NCBI GenBank assembly: GCA_949152475.1
Contig: OX424555.1
Location: 94,769,515-94,833,514 of the forward strand
Direction: 5' to 3'
Length of the DNA stretch: 64,000 bases
DNA from: Terebella lapidaria
Lineage: Eukaryota > Annelida > Polychaeta > Terebellida > Terebellidae
Of this stretch, positions 48,090-58,000 are shown in pieces. The notes below the pieces were generated by a model, which saw only the letters and a list, made by a program, of their open reading frames with translations, was not told the DNA's origin and did not search any database. The stretch's first letter is position 1, and every line of letters starts with the position of its first letter. Both the position numbers and the translations under genes were made by a program.

Positions 48090-50147
48090 CCGAGAAAGTT
48101 GAAGGTCAAATTCAAGGTGACCACTGAAATCGCCATATCTCTAACCTTGAAAATGGGATCAAAGGTTAAATTCTAGATCACCAAACTATTCAGCATACAT
48201 CATTTCCTATATGTTCACTATGGACCCCTAAGCTGTAAATTTGATAATAAGCGAGATATAAGCCATTTTGTAATCTGACTTTGAAAATAAAATGACTGAC
48301 CTTGAAATTTAGGTCAAAGGTCAAATTCAATATCATTAAAATATTCAGAATATATCATTTCCTATATGTTCACAATTGATTCCTAAGCTGTAAAGTCGAT
48401 AATAAGCGAGATATTAGCCATTTTGTCCTGTTGACCTTGAAAATGAGGTCAAAAGTAAAATTTAAGGTCACTAGAATATTCAGTATATATCATTTCCTAT
48501 ATGTTCACAATTGATTTCTAAGCTGTAAAGGCGCTAATAAGCAAGATATTGGCAATTTTGTCCTGTGACCTTGAAAATGAGGTCAAAGGTCAAATTCAAG
48601 GTCGTGAGAATATTCAGCATATATCATTTCCTATATGTTCACAATTGATTCCTAAGCTGTAAAGTCGATAATAAGCGAGATATTAGCAATTTTGTCCTGT
48701 GACCTTGGAAATGAGGTCAAAGGTCAAATTCAAGGTCATGAGAATATTCAGCATTTATCATTTCCTATATGTTCACAATTGATTCCTAAGCTGTAAAGTC
48801 GATAATAAGCGAGATATTAGCCATTTTGTCCTGTTGACCTTGAAAATGAGGTCAAAGGTCAAATTCAAGGTCATGAGAATTTTCAGCATATATCATTTCC
48901 TATATGTTCACAATTGATTCCTAAGCTGTAGAGTCGCTAATAAGCAAGATATTGGCCGTTTTGTCCTGTGACCTTGAAAATGAGGTCAAAGGTCAATTCA
49001 AGGTCACGAGAATTTTCAGCATATATCATTTCCTATATGTTCACAATCGATTCCTAAGCTGTAAAGTCGCTAATAAGCAAGATATTGGCCATTTTGTCCT
49101 GTGACCTTGAAAATGAGGTCAAAGCTCAAATTCAAGGCCACGAGAATATTCAGCATATATCATTTCCTACATGTTCACAATTGATTCCTAAGCTGTAAAG
49201 TCGATAATAAGCGAGATATTATAATAAGCAAGATATTGGCAATTTTGTCCTGTGACCTTGAAAATGAGGTCAAAGGTCAAATTCAAGGTCGTGAGAATAT
49301 TCAGCATATATCATTTCCTATATGTTCACAATTGATTCCTAAGCTGTAAAGTCGATAATAAGCGAGATATTAGCAATTGTGTCCTGTGACCTTGGAAATG
49401 AGGTCAAAGGTCAAATTCAAGGTCATGAGAATATTCAGCATATATCATTTCCTATATGTTCACAATTGATTCCTAAGCTGTAAAGTCGATAATAAGCGAG
49501 ATATTAGCCATTTTGTCCTGTTGACCTTGAAAATGAGGTCAAAGGTCAAATTCAAGGTCATGAGAATTTTCAGCATATATCATTTTCTATATGTTCACAA
49601 TCGATTCCTAAGCTGTAAAGTCGCTAATAAGCAAGATATTGGCCATTTTGTCCTGTGACCTTGAAAATGAGGTCAAAGCTCAAATTCATGGCCACGAGAA
49701 TATTCAGCATATATCATTTCCTATATGTTCACAATTGATTCCTACGCTGTAAAGTCGATAATAAGCGAGATATTAGCAATTTTGTCCTGCGACCTTGGAA
49801 ATAAGGTTAAAGGTCAAATTCAAGGTCACGAAAATATTCAGCATATATCATTTCCTATATGTTCACAATTGATTCCTAAACTGTAAAGTCGATAATAAGC
49901 GAGATATTAGCCATTTTGTCATGTGACCTTGAAAATGAGGTCAAAGGTCAAATTCAAGGTCACAAGAATATTCAGCATATATCATTTCCTATATGTTCAC
50001 AACTGATTCCTAAGCTGTAAAGTCGATAATAAGCGAGATATTAGCCATTTTGTCCTGTGACCTTGAAAATGAGGTCAAAAGTCAAATTCAAGGTCACGAG
50101 AATATTCAGCATATATCATTTCCTATATGTCCACAATTCATTCCTAG
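48090..50147 (+). repeat. 134-bp tandem array, about 15 monomers
   Basis: TCCTAAGCTGTAAAGTCGAT recurs at 48381, 48516, 48650, 48784, 48919, 49052, 49186, 49337, 49471, 49606, 49740, 49874 and 50008, spaced 133-135 bp (one 151 with a partial duplication). Each monomer also holds GTGACCTTGAAAATGAGGTC, AAAGGTCAAATTCAAGGTCA and CATATATCATTTCCTATATG. Nine monomers keep an exact AGGTCAAAGGTCA. Confidence 0.95.
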
Positions 50148-51844
50148 TGTGATGATTTGTATGTTGATGTCGGCCGCGAGCCTTTGTAAAATACTTTTCT
50201 AGTTTAGTCACGTGATGTTTTTGTATATGGTTGTGCACGAACAGATTTTGTCAGTCAGGTACCGGCGACTTTTGCCGATTACATTTTATTGCGGGAAGGG
50301 AATAACGCCATATTTGGGGAATGTGTTTGGTAGGCCCCCTTTTCTTTTTTATTGTCCCTATTTTATGTCATATGTGGTTGTTCGTCTTTTGCGAGCAATT
50401 TTACCGTACTATTTTTCGTACGGGCGCCATCTTGACATCGGTCGCGGGAGGCCCGTCCATAGCTCATAGGGGGCGATACTGTCGCGTTAATGGGTTTTTT
50501 ACGACCGATGTTTACATTTTTAGCCGATTTTCATGTGGTCACTATGCATCAAGGGAGAGTTGACCAGCTTTCTTCTTGGTGTCTTTTGATTCCATGAGGC
50601 TTTATCTACATGCTCATATCATATCTCGGAAGCGATATTTATTATTTCTGGCACTATTTGCCATATTCCGCCCAGGGTGCAAAACGTGTTTTCGCGTTGC
50701 ATTCTGGGTAATATATTTATCGACCGCTGATTTCGGGGCCAGCTTGACCTCATTTTGGCCAATCAGATGGTCTCTGGAGATGTTTAGCCTCGTTTTGGTT
50801 AGCATCATCTAGGCAGCATAAATAGCCGGACACACATGGTCCAGTCTCTCACTCACATTTGGACGCCAAGCCAAGAAGACTGAAGATCGAGATTGCTGAT
50901 CAGTATATAGTAGATTTATTCGCCGGGCCCTTTTACAGCCAAGTTATTTCACAGTACCAGTTATATCTTGAGGGACGATTTCCTGGGAGCCACACTACAA
51001 GTTATAGCCCAGTCAAGCCACTGGAACTCAGGCTCCAACACCATCCACAAGGTATTTGGTCTCTCACCAGATCATTTCTTTACCATTTAGATTTTATCAA
51101 TTTTCCCAAGTGTTACTTGGTGAGCCGTGCCAGGCCTGTTTTGATTTGGGGAACTCTAAGTTTTATATCAGTCATATTGTCAGGTTGTAGGTTTATTTGG
51201 ATCTGAAGATATTTGAGGAAGATTAATTTCTGTCCGTCTGTACATATACTTGGACACTCAGTTATATTTAGGAAATATCTAGATATACCTGGATATCTAG
51301 GAATAATTCCACAGTTTGATTTCTACTGGATTTATATTTTGCTGGCCTGTGAATATTTTATCGCAGTCCAATTAAGATTTTGTATTATATATTTGGGAAG
51401 TCTTGAATACTAGTGGTCTCCTGACTATTTTTGATTGCCTGTTTAATGTTGTGGAATATTTAGTGATATTCTGATATTTTTACATATATATGTTATAGTT
51501 GTGTATTTGGAGTTACCGGGGTATCCATGATTTTATATTGATAATTCTGATTTGGTAGAATTTAACATTACCCGTCTTTTGTGATACTATTAGGAGTTGT
51601 ATTTGGCCACAATTGTGGACCTTGTGTCTGTTTTGCTCGTGAAATCACGAGGAATATAGCATATTTCCCATATCTCATTCCATATAAGGAAGTTTATTAT
51701 TGAAGCATATTTTCTGTGTCTGTAACTATTTCCGTGTGTCGTTGAATAAAGCAGTATTTTTAGCGTACTTAGAGTTCTCGTCGTTTTGAATAAAATTTCC
51801 ACACACACACACCAGAGAAATCAACCAACCGCTTGGTCGCCACA
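50148..51844 (+). repeat. 5' LTR (1697 bp)
   Basis: TGTGATGATT … GGTCGCCACA. Promoter elements and a poly(A) signal (AATAAA, 51745-51750) are visible. With a start near 50851 and cleavage about 20 nt after 51750, the parts would be U3 about 700, R about 920 and U5 about 75 nt. An R this long is unusual. A possible splice donor AAG|GTATTT lies at 51051/51052. Confidence 0.95.
50759..50851 (+). promoter_or_regulatory. LTR promoter: CCAAT, TATA, predicted start
   Basis: CCAAT at 50759-50763, TATA-like ATAAATAG at 50818-50825, and an initiator-like TCACTC with A at 50851, 33 nt downstream of the TATA box. The same set is present in the 3' LTR, offset by 10,268. Confidence 0.6.
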
Positions 51845-51848
51845 ACTT

Positions 51849-51866
51849 TGGTGTCAGAAGTGGGAT
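51849..51866 (+). other. Primer-binding site, tRNA-Leu
   Basis: TGGTGTCAGAAGTGGGAT is complementary to the 3' end, including CCA, of a eukaryotic tRNA-Leu (…ATCCCACTTCTGACACCA). It lies 4 nt after the 5' LTR, as expected for minus-strand priming. Confidence 0.85.
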
Positions 51867-51971
51867 CCTTGGCTACAACATCTGCGAGGATCCAGCGATT
51901 CAAGTCCACGATCTGTACCTGGTGTGTTGTGCTGTGTGTGTAAAATTTTTTTTTTTTGACAAGTCCACAAC

Positions 51972-54125
51972 ATGCATCGATACCCAACAAGGAAGTCCGT
52001 CTTGTCTCGAGCTTCGAGTGAGTGTGGGGACGCACTCAGTGATGTCCCGACCGAAGAACTATGTGAGGCAGAGGTCCACACTCTGAGCACCATTGAGGAA
52101 CAGAACGGAAGCTACAGTGACCCACTCAACCTGGAAAGTAGAGTCAGCCATGTGTTATCATCGGAACGTCATGAGAGGAGAAATCCTGAGGTTTGGGGAG
52201 AGGAGCCCGTTCGCCCTCACTCCAACCCTCTGGGCCTTGGAGCGACTATTTCTCAGGAAGTGCGGAGTCCACGGCTTGGGGGAAGGAGCCCGTTCGCCCT
52301 TACCCCAGCCGGACTGGTAACCCAGGGACTCTGCCAAAATCCTGATGACGAGACTTTGATCGCCACGCAACCTACAGTGAGAAAGGCCACTCAGACCTTG
52401 CAGCATGCCCCTGGGTACTTCAGGCAAGCAGAGGGCCCACAGGATGTGTTGTACTGCCCTCCACCACCACCACTGAGAATGATGGTCAACCCATGCCCCG
52501 TGTTGCATGAGAATCAAGTGGATGTACCTGACAGGGCGCCCCCAGCCAGACAAACAGGAGGATTTGTGCCAGTGAGTGGGAAACACAACGTGAGGCGCCG
52601 TGATGGATGGGCAATGCCCCCAGCTGTCCCAGTGATGCAAGGCTACACACCTGCAGCACCACTTGCACCACCTCGCCGGACAAGGTCGCATGGAGCCGCT
52701 TGGCCCCACAACATCGAGGATGATGGGCCCACATACTGGCTGCAGACCGCCCAACCAGACATGGATCAGGTTTCAGACGTTTACGTCCCGGCTCAGACAC
52801 AAGTGAAAACTGCACCGGTTCCACCTGCTGTAGACATGAGGCCCATCATAGAGGAGCTAAGGAACGTCGTGAGGAGTGAAATTTCCGAGTCAAAAAGCCC
52901 CAAGCCCACCCGGAAGCGAGACGTCCTTCGACAAGCCCGGCGGAGAACTGTATCTCCCAGCGATACATCAAGCGATGAGGAAAGTGGGACCTCGAGTACT
53001 GACGACACATCTCGCCTCTGCAGGAGCCAGAACTCTAGCCGCAGCCATAATAAGAGAGGACCACGACTACCCAGCTTCACCGGAAGGGAGTCCTGGCCAG
53101 TCTGGTATAATAGATTCAAGGAGGTCGCCCTAAGGCAGGGCTGGGACAGAGAGGAGCGGCTCGACGAACTGCTGCCCAAACTACAAGGAGTCGCTGGAGA
53201 GTTCGTATTTGGACAGCTACCCGCTGAGACCCGCCGGGATTACAAGGCCCTTGTGAAAGAGCTGGATAACCGATTTCGCGTTGTGGAGACGGCCAAGACG
53301 TTTGGAGCAAAGTTTAACAACCGCCAACAGAAGCCGAGTGAAACGGTGGAGGAGTACGCGGCGGAACTGAAGCGCCTGTATGACAAAGCCCATGCAAACA
53401 GGGACCGAGCAACAAGAAGGGAGGATCTGCTGCGCCGATTTTTGGACGGCCTGGTCGATGAGAGAGCTCGACAGCAAGTGGAGTACATCAAGGACCCCAG
53501 CGACATAGACGAAGCCGTTTACGAGGTGGTAAACTACATTGAGACACGGAAGCGGAACGGCGCCATGGGCAAGAGGAATGCCAGAATCGTGGAGGATGAT
53601 GAAGCCTCGGATTCAGAAGGAGAGCTGCGTGTCGCCAGACTGCCAAGCAAGCCTGCCAAAAAAATGGACAGTGCTGACGTCCAGGGAGCAAAGCCAGCAA
53701 ATGAGACCGACCTCCAAGCCGTGGTGGAGCAGCTGAGACAGGACATGGCAAAGATCCAAGCCTCCGCAGAAAACAAAAGCCAACCACTACAGCAGCAGGG
53801 TCCACAGCGGGAAAGCTACAACCGCTACCAAAATACTGGTGGTAGACGGGGGCCGCAATATGGTCAGCAGCATGGACAGCATTATGGTCAGCAGCATGGA
53901 CAGCAGTATGGTCAGCAGTATGGTCAGCAGTATGGACAGCATTACAGGTACAACAATGGGGGACATCGCACTTATCTGTGCTACAGATGTGGTCAAGAGG
54001 GACATATCGCCCGTGAATGCCATGTCAACAGAGCAGCATCCGCCCCTGAAGCTCGACCTGCTGCGGTGAACCCAAACGGACAAGGGCCGACCCCCGCGGC
54101 CATGGGGCGGCCCAACCAACAGTGA
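51972..54125 (+). CDS. gag: Gag polyprotein of Ty3/gypsy element
   Basis: 717 aa, forms the retrotransposon particle. Residues 1-330 are Pro/Ser/Arg-rich and unrecognised; a segment around GGRSPFALTP is a diverged internal duplication. Residues about 363-525 are a retrotransposon gag (capsid) domain: PSFTGRESWPVWYNRF through VYEVVNYIE. A (G/H)QQ(Y/H)G repeat lies at about 628-660, and one CCHC zinc knuckle at about 670-683 (CYRCGQEGHIAREC, C-x2-C-x4-H-x4-C). Start ATG 51972, 127 nt after the LTR. The last 27 codons contain the frameshift signal. This gag is longer than most in the family because of the N-terminal extension. Confidence 0.93.
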   Translation: MHRYPTRKSVLSRASSECGDALSDVPTEELCEAEVHTLSTIEEQNGSYSDPLNLESRVSHVLSSERHERRNPEVWGEEPVRPHSNPLGLGATISQEVRSPRLGGRSPFALTPAGLVTQGLCQNPDDETLIATQPTVRKATQTLQHAPGYFRQAEGPQDVLYCPPPPPLRMMVNPCPVLHENQVDVPDRAPPARQTGGFVPVSGKHNVRRRDGWAMPPAVPVMQGYTPAAPLAPPRRTRSHGAAWPHNIEDDGPTYWLQTAQPDMDQVSDVYVPAQTQVKTAPVPPAVDMRPIIEELRNVVRSEISESKSPKPTRKRDVLRQARRRTVSPSDTSSDEESGTSSTDDTSRLCRSQNSSRSHNKRGPRLPSFTGRESWPVWYNRFKEVALRQGWDREERLDELLPKLQGVAGEFVFGQLPAETRRDYKALVKELDNRFRVVETAKTFGAKFNNRQQKPSETVEEYAAELKRLYDKAHANRDRATRREDLLRRFLDGLVDERARQQVEYIKDPSDIDEAVYEVVNYIETRKRNGAMGKRNARIVEDDEASDSEGELRVARLPSKPAKKMDSADVQGAKPANETDLQAVVEQLRQDMAKIQASAENKSQPLQQQGPQRESYNRYQNTGGRRGPQYGQQHGQHYGQQHGQQYGQQYGQQYGQHYRYNNGGHRTYLCYRCGQEGHIARECHVNRAASAPEARPAAVNPNGQGPTPAAMGRPNQQ

Positions 54126-55015
54126 GTGGCCGTCACGACGCTCAACTGAGGGAGAATGGGAGACTGGAACCTTCCTCCCTGCAGACCAATGGTACCAGTC
54201 ACAACGACGACAATAGGAATGCTAAAACAACGAGGGGAGATGACTTCGCCAGATATGAGGTATCCCAGGCTGAGGTAGTAGAAGTCAATGGAGTCGCAAA
54301 TGTCGGAGAAGTAGCAGATGTCAAGGAGGCAGTAGATGTCAAGGAAGTCGCAAACGTCGGAGAAGTAGCAAATGTCAAGGAGATAGTAGAAGTCAATGGA
54401 GTCGTAAACGTCGAAGAAATAGCAGATGTCAAGGAGATAGTAGAAGTCAATGGAGTCGCAAACGTAGGAGTAGTGGTCGTCAAGGAGATAGTAGCAGTGG
54501 ACGGAGTCAAGAATGTCAGAGGAGTAGCCGAGGTCAGCGAAGCAATGGAAGTCAGTGGAGTGGAAACAGCCATGGATACAGCAGGCGAGAATGGAGCAAC
54601 CCAGTCTAACGGCAGTAGGAGTGAAATAGCGAGAGGGGAGCCCACCGATGGAACGGAGACCGTCAGAAAGGAGAAAGACAGCCAGGAAATGACGCTCGCA
54701 GGAGGAGAACTGGAGGAAGTAGGGAGCATAGTCTGCATAGGAGAGACAGACCACACAAGCGACATGCCGACGGATGCTGATCTGGAGGAGATGGTGAGGA
54801 GACAGGTCCCGAAGTTTGATGGCGTTTACGTCGACGGGGAGATAGAGGGCGTGGAGGTTATCTTCACCATAGACACTGGAGCCACCAGCTCAGTCCTGTC
54901 CCACCGAGCGTACAATGAAATCCCAAGTGGCCGGCGACCTTCACTTGTAGAAAAAAAAACAAAAGTCTATGTCTGTGGCCGACGGAAGAGCGATGAAGAT
55001 CTGGGGGCGTGCTGA
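54047..55015 (+). CDS. pro: Pro ORF (-1 frame): hexapeptide repeats and aspartic protease N-half
   Basis: Open in the -1 frame relative to gag from 54047; no ATG at the start, so translation is expected by frameshift at 54077. The first part is a linker with about ten tandem hexapeptides of pattern h-x-V-x-E/G-h (54285-54480; for example VADVKE, VANVGE, IVEVNG), then an acidic Ser/Thr-rich stretch. The retroviral-type protease follows, with catalytic DTGA encoded at 54872-54883. The ORF ends at 55015 before the second conserved protease motif, which is in the next frame. The break is discussed under pol. Confidence 0.8.
54071..54113 (+). promoter_or_regulatory. -1 programmed ribosomal frameshift signal
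   Basis: In the gag frame the heptamer C CCA AAC (54071-54077) fits the X XXY YYZ slippery rule. Six nt later begins a GC-rich hairpin: 54084-54089 GGGCCG pairs with 54108-54113 CGGCCC, and 54091-54094 CCCC with 54104-54107 GGGG. That gives ten pairs with one bulged A. The -1 frame is open from 54047, gag stops at 54125, and protease lies in the -1 frame, so the signal sits exactly in the required overlap. Confidence 0.85.
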
Positions 55016-58000
55016 TTTCACTATATCTCTTGGTCCAGTGAAGTTAACACAGAGCCTGTTAGTGGCAGAAATTGAAGATGAAGTTTTGATCGGATCCGAC
55101 ATCCTGCAGAAGGACCCACATGGCCCTGCAGATCTCCTTTTGAGTCAGGATGTACTAAGACTGCGTGGCATCTCCATCCCCATTCACCAAATTGGACCCA
55201 CAAGGAAGCTCAGGAGGGTCCGAGTCGCCGACAATCATGTCCTTCCTGGTATGAGTGAGTCCATCGTCGACGTCTTTGTGGACCGAGAAGAAAAGGAAGG
55301 CACCGACCTGCAGTTTCTTGTAGAGGCAAACCCTGTGTTGACAGATGACGTAGCAGCGATCGTCGCTCCAACTTTGGTTGACTGTGGCACAAGCTGTACG
55401 GTCAAGATCCGAGTAATGAATCCGACCAATGAAGCGATTCTCTTGAGGCAAGATGTTGTCGTCGGCTATGCTGATGCTGTGGCTTGTGAGGTAGCGACAC
55501 TGGCGGAGAAGGAGTATCCCGAGGAGGATAAAGACACCGGGAACATCAGGCGGATCAACCCTGGGACCAGTGGACAGAACAGTGGAATCCAACCGGTGCA
55601 GAGAAACCCGCCCGCGGAGGCCCCAACACCTGAACGTCGAGATATCCCTGACCATCTGTTGGAAACTGCGAAAAACGCTGTTGCTGAGCTGACATCAGGA
55701 GAGCAAATGGAGGCAGCCTCAAGACTGCTGGTACAATTCCAGGATGTCTTCTCCAAGGACGAGCACGACCTGGGGCTGACCAATATTACAGAGCATGTCA
55801 TAGAGACAGGCGATGCTGCGCCCATCAAACAGCCACCAAGGAGGGTACCGTTGGCCTTCGCTGGCGAGGATAAAGAAGCCATCATGAAGCTGGTAAAACA
55901 AGGATCCGTGCGGCCTTCAACCTCCCCCTGGGCATCCCCGATCGTGTTGGTTAGAAAGAAGGATGGGAAAGTCCGGACGTGCGTAGATTATCGTCGTCTC
56001 AATGCCGTTACCAAGAAAGACGCTTTCCCGATCCCGAAGACCCAGGACTGCTTGGATGCCGTGGCTGGATCGATACTGTTCTCCACAATGGATATCACCG
56101 CAGCTTACAATCAGATCCCAGTGAGAGAGGAGGACATACCGAAGACCGCCTTCTGCAGTCGCTACGGCCTGTTGGAGTTCGTTACCATGCCGTTCGGGTT
56201 GGCGACAGCCACGGCCACCTTCCAGCGGACCATGGAAGTAGCCCTGAGTGGACTGCAATGGACGAGCTGTTTGATTTACCTCGACGATGTTTTGGTATTT
56301 GGGCGCACCTTCGATGAACACCTGGAGCGGTTACAAGCAGTCCTGCAGCGGATCCGGACCTCTGGGCTGAAGCTCAAGCCATCGAAGTGCCATCTGTTCC
56401 AAGAGAGGGTGCCGTTCCTGGGACACATAATATCCAGCTCCGGTGTGCTGCCGAACCCTGAGAACACGGCAAAGCTGATGAGATGGACCCCACCAGTGAA
56501 TGTAACAGGCGTTCGCTCGTTCCTGGGCTTGGCATCATATTACAGGCGGTTCGTGAAGAATTTTTCCAGCGTAGCTAGCGCCTTGACTCATCTAACCAAG
56601 AAAGGAGTGTCGTTTGAGTGGACAGGAGACTGTCAGATGAGCTTCGACTCCCTAAAGAAGACCCTGACTAGCCCGGCTGTGATGGCATACCCCCTGGATG
56701 ATGGAATGTTTATCCTGGACACTGATGCCTGCGACGTGTCAATTGGAGCGGTCCTCTCTCAGGTTCAAAACGACGAGGAGAGGGTGATAGCGTATGGGAG
56801 CAGAACACTCGGGAAGTCAGAAAAGAACTACTGCGTCACCGACCGGGAGCTGTTAGCAGTGCGCTATTTTCTGGACCACTATCGCCACTACCTCCTGGGG
56901 CGGAAGTTCTTGGTCCGAACTGATCACCAGGCCCTGCGCTGGCTATTTAGCTTGAAGGATCCCAAAGATAGGACTGCGCGATGGATAGAGGCGATGTCAG
57001 CGTTTGATTTCGAAATCGAGTACCGACCTGGAAAAAAACACGGGAACGCTGACGGCATGTCCCGCTGCAAGGGCCCTGCAATCTGCGACTGCCCAGGAAT
57101 CCTTGAGCTAGACGAATTGAAGTGTGGCCCTTGTAAGAAGTGCCTGCGTCGAGCTGACCTGATGGGCTGCAGTCTGACACATGCTGAGGAGACTCAAACA
57201 GGCCGTATCGGCCGGACCTTCGCTCAACGCAGTCGTCTCCCAGGGCTGCTTTTGTGGATGTGGTCATTGCTGTTCTGTTTGCGGGTCAACCTGAGTCATA
57301 CCACCGATAAGTCCATCGATTGGGGAAAAGCAGCCTGGAGGAAATGGGTTAACACGTCAACTTCTTCAGAGCGCCTGGCCCGACTCACCAGACAGGCAGT
57401 CAATGCCTGGGGAGCAGTGGGGACTCCACTCTACCTGAGACAGAAGCAGATGCAGGACCCTGACTTGGCCGTAGTAATAGACTGGGTCGAAAACAAGTCA
57501 CGACCTGAAAGCATGGATGTCGAGGGAACAAGTCCAGCACGTAGGCACTACTGGTGTCAGTGGCCCAACTTGGAGATACAAGGTGGTGTCCTAACGCGTC
57601 GATTCCGAAGAAGAGACGGAACCGGGGAGCACTTGCAGCTTGTCGTACCTCAATCTCTCAGGAAAGAAGTCATGACACAGATGCACGCCGCATTACTGTC
57701 CGGCCATCTTGGACGTAAAAAGACAAGGGAGAAGACTCTACAGCGGTTTTATTGGTTTGACCTGCGGACTGACATCAACACGTTCATTGCTAGATGTGAC
57801 ATGTGTGAGTCCATAAAATCTCCTCCAAAGAAAGTGAAAGCCCCGCTGGGGAGCATGCCTGTAGGTGCCCCTCTTGATCGCTTGGCCACCGATGTCCTTG
57901 GGCCTCTCCCAGAGACGCCTCGGGGGAACAAGTATGTGTTGGTGGTGACAGATCATTTCTCGAAGTGGGTAGAAATCTTCGCCGTGCCCGATCAAACGGC

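Noticed and set aside
48090..50147. Regular repeat array as a CRISPR locus
   Set aside because: Whole monomers repeat with no unique spacers, in a spliced eukaryotic gene context.
50859..51206. 115-codon ORF in each LTR
   Set aside because: It starts at TTG, not ATG, and has no internal Met; identical in both LTRs simply because the LTRs are identical.
53993..54765. Long minus-strand ORFs (188-253 codons) opposite gag-pro
   Set aside because: They are mirror readings of the 18-bp repeats and gag tail; Tyr/Asp/Cys-rich or Thr/Ser-rich output without domains.
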